Assembly: GCF_030272615.1 (NCBI RefSeq) | Contig: NC_081405.1 | Location: 653,814,920 to 653,878,919 of the forward strand | From: Cryptomeria japonica | Taxonomy: Eukaryota; Streptophyta; Pinopsida; Cupressales; Cupressaceae | Direction: 5' to 3' | Length of the DNA stretch: 64,000 nucleotides | Shown here: piece after piece, positions 11,425 through 23,486 of the stretch | Layout of the letters: each line of letters begins with the position of its first letter | How positions within the stretch are numbered: the first letter of the stretch is position 1 | The notes under the pieces: model-generated | Told to the model about the DNA's origin: nothing | Seen by the model: the letters and a program-made list of their open reading frames with translations, nothing else | Databases searched by the model: none | Translations under genes and position numbers: made by a program

Positions 11425-12259
11425 TGATGTTATCATTGATGGAAACCAACTGGTAATATGGTTCACAGGTTATATCGGTAACAGACATCATCTACCAACA
11501 CTGATAGGCACTTCAAGGTTATTCACACCAGCATCCAGTCTACACCGACAGTAGATCACATCGACACTCTAAACCAACATGGAAATAATATTGTTTTGTA
11601 TTGTAATTATATTGTATAACCGACATGATGTATTGTAAAGACTCATATATGTATGAGATCTTGTAGGTCATTTTGTAAGTAAGGAAATGTAAGTAGGAAA
11701 AGAATGTATGCAGTATATGAGAGCGAATAATTGTATATCCATTATGATGTAATTATTTTTATGAGCAAATAAGAGAAGAGAGAAAAGAATGGTTTATGGC
11801 AGAGGTATCTGATAGAGCTTAAACTGGTACTGAATCCAGCATTGCAGATGCTATTTTGAGGAGTACATTATCATTTGATTTAACTATCCAAGTGTAGTCA
11901 ATGGGACTCATTTTTGTATTGAGCAGTGAGCTCTAGGTTGTTAGCCTTCCTGCATGTACAGGCCCCTATTGTATAAGTAATATTTATTTATATTGGCCAG
12001 TGAGTAAATATTGTGGGTCACAAATCCCACTGAGGTTTTTCCCCTACCAGGTTTCCTCGCCAAAAATATATGTGTTATGGTGTGCATTGATGGTTATACT
12101 TTTGTTTCTCTTTATTGAATTATTACTTGCTTACCGGTATATTAATTTGGGTTATAAAGTTTCAAATAAGTTCAAATATTTTGTTTACCAGTTAGACATT
12201 GATTCACCCCCCCCCCCCCCCCCCTCTTAGTGTCTTTGGGACTGATCAAGTATCTAACA
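11425..12259 (+). repeat. Copia-D 5' LTR
   Basis: This is an 835-bp LTR, TGATGTTATC...TATCTAACA. It carries CCACTGAGGTTTTTCCCC near 12028 and a tract of 18 consecutive C at 12207-12224, followed by TCTTAG. On the other strand this is the same G-run motif found near the primer sites of Copia-A, -C and -E. The primer site follows immediately. It interrupts Copia-C RT. Confidence 0.88.
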
Positions 12260-12275
12260 ATTGGTATCAGAGCCT
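12260..12275 (+). other. Copia-D primer binding site
   Basis: ATTGGTATCAGAGCCT directly follows the LTR end. It is complementary to initiator tRNA-Met and is an exact match to the plant copia consensus. Confidence 0.93.
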
Positions 12276-12281
12276 AGTCTC

Positions 12282-12679
12282 TATTTACAAAAGCCTAACA
12301 ACTTGAGAAATAAATTGGAAGGAGCTCTTAAAGATTTTGATGCAGAAAAATTGAAGAATATCAAACTGGAAGATGAACTCAGAATTGCTCGGGAATTCAT
12401 CAAAGCACTTCAAGATAACCTGGTTATAGAAAAGAATAACAGAAAATAATTACATGTGCAATTGAAAAATCAAGATGATGAATAAAAAGAAACTCTTAGA
12501 GATATAGCAGAGAAAATGAGACGAGAATAGTAACATGAAGAATGAGATGCAAGATTTAATAATGAGATTATGCAAGGATATTAAAGATAGAAAGAGGAAT
12601 GAAGAAGATTTGGCCAGAAGACTTAATGAGAGATCAGATGAATCTCAAAGGCTTAGTTATGAAAATGATATTCTTTTGT
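12282..12679 (+). pseudogene. Copia-D gag coiled-coil segment, first part
   Basis: Soon after the primer site comes a Lys/Glu/Leu-rich heptad-like segment: KNIKLEDELRIAREFIKALQDNL (12355-12425), then MRLCKDIKDRKRNEEDLARRLNER and ENDIL. Such coiled coils occur in the middle of some copia gag proteins. No N-terminal capsid-like domain precedes it, so this copy appears to have lost its gag N-terminus. The frame changes once and has stops (12447, and several near 12480-12535). The giant-LTR element interrupts it at 12680, and the same protein resumes at 22826. Confidence 0.72.
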
Positions 12680-15600
12680 TGGGACTCATTAAAATTGAGT
12701 CAAGTTTAGAGGCCCATTTCAAAATTTTGCTCTGCATTTCCAAATGAGTTAGTTTGAATAGCCTAGTCAAAGAGAGGGTAAAATGGAGCCAGATGATTTC
12801 CAAAGGATAAGGCTTTGGAAACTTGTTGTACACCTTTCATTTGGCCTATTTAGTGATGTGGAAATTTCAGATTTCAGTTTGGATCAATTTATCAGGTACC
12901 CATTTTGAGGGGTGAGCTGAAAGTGCATTTTAGGCACAAATGCAGATTTTACTAAGTAGCCTACTTTGAGTGTTTATATCTTTTCCCGTGTTGATCATCA
13001 TGAATAATTTCAAAATGGATTCAATTGTATGCATAAATATGAGTTATCTTGCAAAATTTCAAGTCCTTATGAATCCATTTGCTCAGTTTTCAAAGCCAAA
13101 TCCGTTTGCAGTTTGTATGTTTTGGCAAGTCCTTGTTTCAGTTGCTAGTCGGAGCCCTATTTTGCACAAGTGTAAAAGTTGCCCCATTTAGTGTCATGTC
13201 AAAATGTTTCCTCTATGATATTTTTGGTATAAATGAAAAGCTATGTTTCAAATTTCAAGCTCCTACCAATCTGTTTTATCGGTTGTCAAAAGAGTTTCTT
13301 GAGCCACCTATTTCAATGGTCTGTACTTTCATTGCTATATCAGTAGATTGTGGCTATTTTCACGACTGCACCATTTCCACCCAGTCAGTCTTTTGATCGA
13401 ACTAAGAATTCTAAGTTTTGATATGTACTTCAAGATACCTATGTCTCAGATTTGAGGGTCTACGGAGGTCATTTGATATTTTTAAGAAAGACATCATGTG
13501 TTGCCTGAGCATTGACTTCATTAGGTCCGCAGTGCCAACAAAGCGAGTTGGTCATTTTTGACCATTAATATCTCTTCACTCGGAATTCATCTTGAAAAAC
13601 CATTTGGTAGAGTTCATGCTTGTATATTAGAGTACATTCCTGTTAGATTGCGAGGTCCAGAAAAGTGTTTTGACTAGTTTGAAAATTACGTCTTCGCGAT
13701 AAAATGCGAAAATGTGGCGCAAGTGCCTGAAAGTTGCAAAACTCGGTTTGATGATCTGAAAATGATGTCAATCATTTCCAGAGGTGTGTTTGAGGTTCCT
13801 GAAGCATTACGAAGGTTAGTTACATGAAAACAAAAAAAAAAATTAGTCAGACCCACTTTGGGGCCCAACCTAGCTCATGCTCGTGTATTGATTTTATTGA
13901 CGACTTGGTTCACTGGGAGAAATTAAGAATATTTAAATGTGGATTATGATCACGAGACATGTCAATAGGGTTCAAGATGTTAATAAAACTCCAGGCAATT
14001 TCAAATTGGCAAGTTTAATGCTAAATCCTTCTTTAGCGATAGAGAAGAGACATTAAAATAAAGTACCTAGCAAGTAGAGTTTTGGAAGAGGATTTTAAAA
14101 CTTTCAAAATGCAATTGGTAGCCATAATGCCAATTGACTTTTCCCAAATCTCCTCCTTGTTGTAGTATTTGGAAGGGCATTAGAAATTACCAAAGCAATG
14201 AAACTTTCAGCAAATGTGAAAGTGAAAAGCCAATAAAAACTTCAGCAAATCAATCTTTCGAGAAAATGCACATTGACATGTTTAAAAGCCTAATCCTGTG
14301 TGTTATGTGGTATGAGGAAGCATTTAATAAACCCCAGCAAATGTTTGGCAGATACATCTCCCTACAGTGGCATCTGAGGGTGTTTTGAAAACTTCCAAAA
14401 GTGTAGATTTGACAGGTGTAATCCCTGTTTCCTCCTCCTTCTCAGCTATCTGCGTGGAGTTTGGAGGGCAACGATACAAACTTCTTAACCAAATGCAAGT
14501 GGCATTAAAGCCAATCATCTCCTCTTGTTCCTTGGTGTTTGGGGGCCAATGTTAAAATGTTTGAATTTTTTTTTTTTTAAAACAAAATCAATTTGGCAGC
14601 CAAAGCCAATTTCCTTCCTTCAAAGGCGTGGTGGTTGAACAATCATTTGAAGTAAGACAACAAATGCCATTTGCTGGTGTAAGGCAATGTTTTCCTTGGC
14701 ACATGATGTGGTGAAGAGACACAAAAGTTTCAAAAAAATTTCAGTTTGCAGGTGTAATGCTCTGCCTGCGTGGTGCTTGAAAAAGGATTAAGAAACCCTC
14801 CAGCAATGCCATTGGCAAGCATAATGCCAATAACTCCTCCTGTGTGGCGTGGGTGGTTTTGAGGAAGCTTAGAAATTTTAAAACAATGCAAATATTTTAA
14901 TCAAATACATGGGCAGTGCCATTAAAACTTAGAAATTCCTTTAGAAAAGTAGTCCCAGGCATAAAGGCAATATCCCACATTGGTGGTGGGAGCGAAATTT
15001 TTAATATTTATAAGTAAAGTTACACCCATCCATAGTGTCAAAGCCTCAAGAGGGTTTTGATAAATGGTGATAATGGGTGCCCAAGGCGATTGAGGAGGCT
15101 GACAAGTGGCGACAAGGTGGACCCCACCCAGGCACAGATCCCAAGGCAAACAAATTTTGTAGAGAAGGAGCAGATTAACCAGCGAGAAAGTTGCAGGAGA
15201 TCCAATAGCTATCATGACTTCACGAAGGGAAGATGATCGAGAGTTACCTATCGCAAAATGGTGAAAGGTGACGTGGTGGGTCCGATGGCGGTCTAGCAGG
15301 CGGGTCCCGGTTAGGTGGCAGTCCAGTGGTAGGTCAGGGTGGCGATGACGGAGTAGTGACATGGCACTCAAGGTGGCGGTCTGTGATGGGCCTGACGGTT
15401 TTGATGAAAGTGCATGTTCGATGAGACCTACAGACTGCTCGCCGAAGAAGAAATTTCACCAAAAGACTAAGACCAGACTGCTGAGGTGGTGGTCCGCGGT
15501 GGGCCCAATAGTTTCGATGAAAGTGCCTGTTTGATGAGACCTATAGACTGCTCATCGAAGAAGAAATTCCACTGAAAGACTGAGACTAGACTGCTGAGGT

Positions 15601-16838
15601 GGCAGACACGTGGTAGACCCGACAGACAAGTGGCGACTATTAGACCCTGTGAGCGAATCACAAACTGCCACGTGGCAGGGTGTCAGTTAAAAAACAAGGC
15701 CAAAATCAGAGAAAAATCAAAGTTAAAATCAGATTAAATATATAGTTGAGACTATATAGAAAATTCAAAAAATTTTGATGATAGAAGCATGAGTGATTAA
15801 TTCTCTCAGAGGCTAATTTTTGCCTGAAATGGCAAGTATTGTATATCGTTGGAAAGCCCTCGAGACAAGGAATCTAGTCATGAAGTTTGTTTCAATAGAT
15901 CTTTGACATTCTGAGAGAAGTTTCCATGAAAAGGAGAATGGATACTTTTAAGTTAGGGAAGAAGGTATCTGGCGACTTCGGTTGCAGACCTAATCTTTTC
16001 CCTCTGCTTCTTAGTCTCTATTCTTCTCATTTGAAGGGATCAAAATAATTTGGTAAGGAAACTCTGGCAAAATATATTTAGGACCTTTTTCTAGTTTTAA
16101 GGAGATTGCTCTGAGTTATGTAATATTTTTCAGGAATGAATATGAATATACAAATCAAAGTTTTAGGCCTCAAGTTCCTTTGTCTTCTGGTGTGCATTCT
16201 TTAGTTTGTTGGTTTCATTTGGATAATTTAGGGTTGTTTGAATGAACATGGATTGTAAAGCAATCTTGTAGATGTTATTTCTGGCTATTCTCTTCAGGAG
16301 GGGGATTAAATGTTCATGAAATACTTCTGTCAACAAGTCTATTGTCTGTGCTATGAATTTGATGAGTTATTTTAGTTGAATGGGAGAGGATCTATATATA
16401 TGTTAGGCATGTATGGGATTCATAAAAACCAAAATGATGAGATGTATATGAGTGTTTCAGTTGTTGAGAATTATTGCTTAATTTAGGTGACTCTGTGGGC
16501 TGGATAAGGCACTGGTACTTGTTGTGGGTTTCTTTCTAATTTTCTTGAAGATCAATAATGAAGTATATAAGTTTTTATTCAAATATTTTAGTTTATGTTG
16601 AGGTGATGAACTCCACTGGTTTTTGACACTGGTTTACTGTGGATCTCATTTAGAAGTGTGAAAGTATTCACAAAAGGTATACCCACCTAAACTTTGGACA
16701 AGTTCAAAGTGTAGAAGGTTCTCAAAACCTTGTTATATGTTGCTCTAAGGTTTTTTTTCCCTTGATCTCTTCATATGCAGACAAAGTTATTCATTTTCTT
16801 ACAGGGGATAAGAGGGAAATCAGAATTTGAGACTAACA
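12680..16838 (+). repeat. TR-GAG 5' LTR, 4.16 kb
   Basis: It begins TGGGACTCATTAAAATTGAG, where GACTCA and TGAGTC form a small terminal inverted repeat, and ends GAGACTAACA. A TATA-like TCTATATATA lies at 16391-16400, about 440 bp from the 3' end, which would make U3 about 3.7 kb. It keeps an 885-bp block (about 15472-16356) that the 3' LTR lacks, and contains a 113-bp tandem duplication. No translated product is recognised. Confidence 0.9.
15371..15596. repeat. 113-bp tandem duplication in the TR-GAG 5' LTR
   Basis: Two adjacent 113-bp copies begin AGGTGGCGGT and AGGTGGTGGT. They share GATGAAAGTGC, CGATGAGACCTA and GAAGAAGAAATT with scattered substitutions. The 3' LTR has only one copy, directly at its deletion junction. 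Confidence 0.85.
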
Positions 16839-16842
16839 AAAG

Positions 16843-16860
16843 TGGCGACTCTGCTAGGGA
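16843..16860 (+). other. TR-GAG primer binding site
   Basis: TGGCGACTCTGCTAGGGA begins four bases after the LTR. The TGGCGACTC start is the type of primer site used by Tat/Ogre-lineage gypsy elements, reported as tRNA-Arg. The tRNA identity here is from memory of the family, not verified. Confidence 0.7.
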
Positions 16861-17412
16861 GAATGATGTAAAAAAATTGTTAAGTGAAACCCATGAGTCT
16901 GGCCAATATTCATTTGGGAAAGAGTCTTAGAAGTGTACAAATCTGAAAGTCATTTTCAGATTTGAAAGTGTGTCCTGAATATTTTGTTGCTTTGAAAATA
17001 AGAAATTATTATGTGACTCTATTGTGTGTGGTGAGACCCAGAAATCTGAAAGTGTTTCAAAGTGTAGATTAGTGGTTAGATTTTTTCCTTTTTCAGGGAG
17101 GTGGCGACTCTATAAGAATGAACCTGAGATTTGGAGGAGTTCTTCAAATTTCCAATCAGAAGTGAAGTGAACAACAACAACAAATTGACTCCAGGTATTC
17201 TTGATTGTTGAGGTAGTTACTTGTTCCTTATTAGGTGAAAAAGTAACCATAAAAAGGAAAAGAAATTCATACTTCACATATTTCCTAATTTGAAAAGTTT
17301 CAGTTAAAGCATGGGTGAAGTGTTTTAAATAATAGAGAAGATAAAATCCAGCTGCAAATAAATTTTATTGGTTGAAAATAGTGAATGTATTTAGGCAAGA
17401 TTGCAGCTAGTA

Positions 17413-19280
17413 ATGGATTGCTATAGAAATTTCTCTATTAAAGGTTATGTGCCATTTTGTTTTGATGGCATACCTGGTTACCCGAATCAGATTCCAAGTG
17501 ACATTAGGAAGTATTTACCATTGTTTAATGGGGACCAGTTACAATCAGCAAGAGTGCATGTGCAAAACTTTGTTGATTTAATGAATGATTATGAGATCTG
17601 TCATGAGGATGTTTGCATGAAGTTGTTTGTGCAAAGCTTGAAAGGGGATGCCAGGATTTGGTTCTCATTTTTGCAGGAAGCTTCTATCCCCTCATGGGGA
17701 GAATTAGTTGCATCTTTTCTTGAGCAGTTTGCTAAGAGAATAAACTTTAATGATGCAATGAGGAAATTGATGGAGATCAGAATTGAGGAAGGTGAGTTAG
17801 TGTCGACCTTCAATGTCAGATTCTCCAAAGCATTGGCTAAGATCCCACAAGGGTATAAACTAAATGACGAAGTGTCTTTAGTGATTTATTTGGATTCCTT
17901 TGGAGGTAATATGAGTTACAGGTTGAGGGATAAAGAGCCAAAGACATTGCATCAAGCATTTGAGACAACCATGGACATAGAGAAAAATTTAAGATATGGT
18001 ATTCCTAAAAGACTTGTATCCACCAGTGTCTGTTGTCATAGTGTTTGTAATGCTGCAACTAAGTGTGAAGTGAGGAATAATGTTCTGAGTTTTGGTGTTC
18101 ATACTTGTGTTGGCAACCATGATTATTTAATTTCCTTTGAAAATCAGAGTTGTTTGGTGCAAACAATGGTTGATCCTCACTTAGATATTAATAATGTCAC
18201 TTGTGTTGAGGATGAAGTAAAAGTATTTTCAGATTTCACTTCAGATTTCACTTCTTATAATCATGTTGATGATCTTTCTAATTTGAAAGTTATGCATAAA
18301 GTTAATTTAGAAAATCTCAATGGTACACATGATTGCATTGAAAATATGGCATGCATTGATGAAAAGATTTTTAAAGAATGTCACATTGAACAGAAAAGTG
18401 CAATGCAATTCCAGAAGATTGCAGAACTTAGGAAAGCTCTTGAAGTTTTGGATAAGAAGGTTCAAATGTTGGAGAGCCTTAGAGTTATTGATGAAGACCT
18501 TCTACAATATGGTGAAGAGGATTCTTCAGAAAAGGACTGTGAATTGGATGCTTATACATTTGATGAACAACATGCTGATCTAATAGATGGTTTTATGACA
18601 TAAAATTTAAGTGAACATGCTAAAAACTCATCAGAGGAAGTAAATGGTAGCGATATTCATCTTCATTCTTTGGTTGATGATGAGTGTTCTATTGGTAAAA
18701 AGGATCAATTATGGCAAGATAAGTATGATTATCTTGATTTTCAGAATGATGGTCATAAGATGAAATTTTGTGGTTGTGAAACATGGAACACTGAGGATAG
18801 TTTCAGCCTAGTTCCAATTTCTTCTTTGTCGGATGAAGATGATTATGATGATAGGGCAGATGATATCTTTAGCAATTTTTCTAATGTTCTATTCAATGTA
18901 ACAGTGACATGTGTCAGGATGGAGATTTTTGTAATGGGTTGCTTGCTAGTGTGTTTGAACCCCATCTTGAAGTTTTTCATGCGAAGATGAATGAATGTGC
19001 AAATCTTACTTCAGATAATATGCTTGAGCTAGAGGTATGTTCATTTTTTCAAGAGTGGGATGTTAAAGATGCTGATTTATTAAACTTAGTGGATGATGAA
19101 AAGAATGGATACGTTTTAGTGGTTGATAATGAAAGTAAGGTTAAAAATTGTGTTCATGATGAGTATGCATATAATGTTGATTGGAAAAACATGCTGAAAG
19201 ATGTGTGTTATAATAGAAACATTTTTATGATGATCAGTGTTTGCTTCAGATTGTTTACATTATTAAGTCATGAGAATTAG
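17413..19280 (+). pseudogene. TR-GAG gag protein with long acidic tail
   Basis: The first ATG is at 17413 (MDCYRNFSIKGYVPF). Residues about 30-200 match the retrotransposon gag fold: YLPLFNGDQLQSARVHVQNFVDLM, KLFVQSLKGDARIWF, SWGELVASFLEQFA and EGELVSTFNVRF. After about residue 210 the protein turns into a long Asp/Glu-rich region with no CCHC knuckle and no family I recognise; a short coiled coil (LRKALEVLDKKVQMLESL) lies near 18430-18480. The frame is open to TAA 18601-18603, continues in the same frame to about 18900, then shifts by one frame to end near 19280. The ancestral product was therefore about 620 residues. The acidic tail is probably real coding sequence because both later pieces keep its composition. 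Confidence 0.75.
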
Positions 19281-19537
19281 GTTTTTGATAAGGGAAAGAG
19301 TTGGTTTCAATTTTAGTGGCTGGGAGCCATTTTATAAGTATGTTTGTATATTTTGTATAGTTGCTTTGCTTCAGTTGTGTGGTTTTCAATAAAGTGCCCT
19401 ATTGTTTGGGTTGAATAAGGAAGCCCTATTTTAGAGAAGAGAAGAGAGTATTCCGTTTTTGGGTGGTCTGCTTAACCATAGATATCTGGATTCTTGTGTT
19501 GATCTTGCAATCAACCATCCCCGGTTAGAGCCACTAT
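19281..19537 (+). other. TR-GAG region before the 3' LTR
   Basis: This stretch is non-coding. A purine run, AGAGAAGAGAAGAGAG, lies near 19433. It is the best polypurine tract candidate but stands about 90 bp from the LTR rather than adjacent to it. Confidence 0.5.
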
Positions 19538-22500
19538 TGGGACTCATTAAAATTGAGTCAAGTTTAGAGGCCCATTTCAAAATTTTGCTTTGCATTTCTA
19601 AATGAGTCAGTTTGAATGGCCTAGTCAGAGAGAGGGTAAAATGGAGCCAGTTGATTTCCAAAGGGTAAGGCTTTGGAAACTTGTTGTACACCTTTCATTT
19701 GGCCTATGTAGTGATGTGCAACTTTTTGATTTCAGTTTGGATCAATTTATCAGGTACCCATTTCGAGGGGTGAGCTGAAAGTGCATTTTAGGCACAAATG
19801 CAAATTTTACTAAGTAGCCTACTTTGAGTGCTTATATCTTTTACCCTATTGATCATCATGAAGAATTTCAAAATGAATTCAATTTTATGCATAAATATGA
19901 GCTAGCTTGCAAAATTTTAAGTCCTTATGAATCCATTTACTCACTTATCAAAGCCAAATCCATTTGTAGTTTGTATGTTCTAGCAAGTCCCTGTTTCAGT
20001 TGCTAGTCAGAGCCTTGTTTTGCACAAGTGTAAAAGTTGCCCCAATTAGTGTCATGTCAAAATGTTTCCTTTGGGCTCTTTTTGGTATAAATTAAAAGCT
20101 ATGTTTCAAATTTCAAGCTCCTACCAATCCGTTTGATCGGTTGTCAAAAGAGTTTCTTGAGCCACCTATTCTAGTGGTCCGTACTTTCATTGCTATATCA
20201 GTAGATTGTGGCTATTTTCATGAGTGCACCATTTCAACCCAGTCAATATTTTGATCGAAATGAGAATTATAAGTTTTGATATGTACTTCAAGATACCTAT
20301 GTCTTAGATTTGAGGGTCTACAGAGGTCGTTTGATATTTTAAGAAAGGCATCATGTGTTGCCTGAACATTGACTTCATCACGTCTGCAGTGCCGACAAAG
20401 GCAGTTGGTCATTTTTGACCATTGATATCTCTTCACTCGGGATTCATCTTGAAAAACCATTTAGTAGAGTTCATTCTTGTATATCAGAGTACATGCCTGT
20501 CAGATGGTGAGGTCCAAAAAGGTTTTTTGACTAGTTTAAAAATTACGTCTTCGCGATTAAATGTGAAAATGTGGTGCAAGTGCCTGAAAGTTGCAAAACT
20601 CGGTTTGATGATCTGAAAATGATGTCGAACATTTCCAGAGGTGTGTTTGAGGTTCTTGAAGCATTACGAAGGTCAGTTGCATGAAAATGAATTTTTTTTT
20701 TAGTCGGACCCACTTTGGGGCCCGACCTGGCTCATGCTCGTGTATTGATTTTATTGGCGACTTGGTTCACTGGGAGAAATTCAGAATATTTAAATGTGGA
20801 TTTTGATCATGAGACATGTCAATAGGGTTCAAGATGTTAATAGAACTCCAGGAAATTTCAAATTGGCAAGTTTAATGCTAAATCCTCCTTCAGCGACAGA
20901 GAAGAGACATTAAAACAAAAGTACCTGGCAAGTAGAGTTTTGGAAGAGGATTTTAAATCTTTCAAAATATAATTGGCAGCCATAATGCCAATTGAATTTT
21001 CCCAAATCTCCTCCTTGCTATAGTTTTTGGAAGGGCATTAGAAATTACCAAAGCAATGAAACTTTCAGCAAATGTGAAAGTGAAAAGCCAATAAAAATTT
21101 CAGCAAATCAATCTTTCGAGCAAATGCACATTGGCATGTTTAAAAGCCTAATCCTATGTGTTGTGTGGTATGAGGAAGAATTTAATAAACCCCAGAAAAT
21201 TTTTGGTAGATCTTTCTCCCTACGATGGCATCTGAGGGTGTTTTGAAAACTTCCAAAAGTGTAGATCTGACAGGTGTAATGCCTATTTCCTCCTCCTTCT
21301 CAACTGTCTGCGTGGAGTTTGGAGGGCAGCGATACAAACTTCTTAACCAAATGAAAGTGGCATTAAAGCAAATCATCTCCTCCTGTTGCTTGGTGTTTGG
21401 GGGGCAATGTTAAAACGTTTGAAGTTTAAAAAAAAAAAAAAAATCAATTTGGCAGCCAAAGTCAATTTCCTTCCTTCAAAGGCATGGTGGTTGAACAATC
21501 ATTTGAAGTAACACAACAAATGCCATTTGTTGGTGTAAGTCAATGTTTTCATTGGCACATGATGTGGTGAAGAGACACAAAAGTTTCAAACAAATTTTAG
21601 TCTGCAGGTGTAATGCTCTGCCTGCATGGTGCTTGACAAAGGATTAAGAAAGCCTCCAGCAATGCCATTGGCAAGCATAATGCCAATAACTCCTCTTGTG
21701 TGGTGTGGGTGGTTTTGAGGAAGCTTAGAAATTTTCAAACAATGCAAATATTTCAATCAAATGCATGGGCAATGCCATTAAAAACTAGAAATTCCTTTGG
21801 CTAAGTAGTCCCAGGCATAAAGGCAATATCCCACATTGGTGGCGGGAGTGAAATTTTTAATATTTATAAGTAAAGTTACACCCATCCATAGTGTCAAAGC
21901 CTTAAGAGGCTTTTGATGGATGGTGTTGATGGGCGAACAAGGCGAACCCCATGCATGTGGGTGCACCTCCTGAGGCGATTGAGGAGGCTGACAAGTGGCG
22001 ACACAGTGGACCCCACGCAGCCACGGCTCCCGAGGCAGACAAATTTTGCAGAGAAGGAGCAGATTAGCTAGTGAGCAAGTTGCAGGAGATCCAACGGCTA
22101 TCGTGACTTTGCGAAGGGAATATGATCGAGAGTTACCTATCGCAAAATGGTGAAAGGTGACGTGGCGTGTCTGATGGTGGTCCAGCAGATGGGTCTCAGT
22201 TAGGTGGCGATGACAGAGCAGTGACATGGGGCTCAAGGTGGCGGTTCGTGGTGGGCCTGACGGTTTTGATGAAAGTGTCTATTCGATGAGACCTATAGAC
22301 CGCTCACCGAAGAAGAAATTCCACCGAAAGACTGAGACCAATTTGATGAGTTATTTTAGTTGAATGGGAGAGGATCTATATATATGTTAGGCATTTATGG
22401 GATTTATAAAAGCCAAAATGATGAGATGTATATGAGTGTTTCAGTTGTTGAGAATTATTGCTTAATTTAGGTGACTCTATGGCCTAGATAAGGCACTGGT

Positions 22501-22825
22501 ACTTGTTGTGGGATTCTTTCTAATTTTATTGAAGACCAATACTAAAGAAGTATATAAGTTTTTATTCAAATATTTTAGTTTATGTTGCGGTGATGAAATC
22601 CACTGGTTTTTGACACTTGTTTACTGTGGATCTCATTTAAAAGTGTGAAAGTATTCACAAAAGGTATACCCACCTGAACTTTGGACAAGTTCAAAGTGTA
22701 GAAGGTTCTCAAAACCTTGTTATATGTTACTCTAAGGTTCTTTTTTCCTTGATCTCTTCATATGCAGATAGAGTTATTCATTTTCTTACAGGGGATAAGA
22801 GGGAAATCAGAATTCGAGACTAACA
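19538..22825 (+). repeat. TR-GAG 3' LTR, 3.29 kb with internal deletion
   Basis: It aligns with 12680-16838 from TGGGACTCAT to GAGACTAACA. Near 22338 the sequence jumps from the block ending GAAAGACTGAGACCAA to TTTGATGAGTTATTTT, which skips the 885 bp equivalent to 15472-16356. The TATA-like motif is retained near 22376. Confidence 0.9.
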
Positions 22826-23486
22826 ACTTCAAACAGATTTGATTCACATGCAACATGACAAAGAGGAACTTATGAGACACGTTAGCACTTTGGAAAGAGA
22901 GTTGGTCACTGCAAATGAATACAAAGACAAATTCAAGAAGAGTTTAGATAATTTTGATGATATGTTGAAAAGTCAAAAACCTGATGGAGAAACAGTTGGA
23001 CTTGGATTTGAACATGGAGATAGTTCTAGGACTGCAAACAATCATGATCACAACAAACTGGTAAGGCAACTTAACACTTATAAATTCAATGGGAAATGTT
23101 TTAATTGCAACAAATTTAGTCATAGAGAAAATCAGTGCAGATTTAGGAATAATTAGAATACAAACTTACCCACCGGTCAATGTTCCAAATGCAATAAAAA
23201 TGGTCATAACTCAAACAATTGTAGAATAAAAGTGAAATGCTATGTTTGTGGTAGATTTGGACATTTATCTAATCAATGCAGAACTCAAACCAGTCAAGGT
23301 TATAGAAAACCTATTCAGAGAAACAATGTAACTTGTTATGCATGTAACAAGATTGGGCATATTGCAAAATTTTGTAGAAGCAAGAGTGTACTGGCAAACA
23401 ATAAAGGATCTAATGACAAAGGCAAAGAAAAGGTGACTAAAATCAAGCAAAAATTTTCTAAGCAATGGATTAGGAAGAGATATTAG
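22826..23486 (+). pseudogene. Copia-D gag, second part: coiled coil and four zinc knuckles
   Basis: The coiled coil resumes as LQTDLIHMQHDKEELMRHVSTLERELV. It is followed by four CX2CX4HX4C knuckles within about 300 bp: CFNCNKFSHRENQC (23098-), CSKCNKNGHNSNNC (23180-), CYVCGRFGHLSNQC (23239-) and CYACNKIGHIAKFC (23335-). All Cys and His ligands are present. They would bind RNA for packaging. One stop (TAG near 23155) separates the first knuckle from the rest. The Lys-rich tail runs to the stop near 23486. Gag is thus split by the 10.1-kb TR-GAG insertion. Confidence 0.85.

Larger units (their letters stand above)
12680..22825 (+). mobile_element. Non-autonomous gag-only LTR element (TR-GAG type) with giant LTRs
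   Basis: This is a complete element of 10.1 kb: 5' LTR 4159 bp, internal region 2.7 kb, 3' LTR 3288 bp. The LTRs are clearly homologous along their shared length; the first 200 bp differ at roughly 12 positions by eye, so the insertion is not recent. The only coding region is gag-like; no protease, RT, RNase H or integrase is present. It must have borrowed enzymes from a partner, plausibly a Tat/Ogre-type gypsy element given the primer site and huge LTRs. It sits in Copia-D gag. The 5-bp flanks (TTTGT and ACTTC) do not match, so no target duplication is visible. Confidence 0.87.

Noticed and set aside
12207-12224. C18 tract as an assembly gap or artefact
   Set aside because: The same G/C run occurs at the equivalent place in three other copia LTRs, so it is a real motif, though its length may be miscounted by sequencing.
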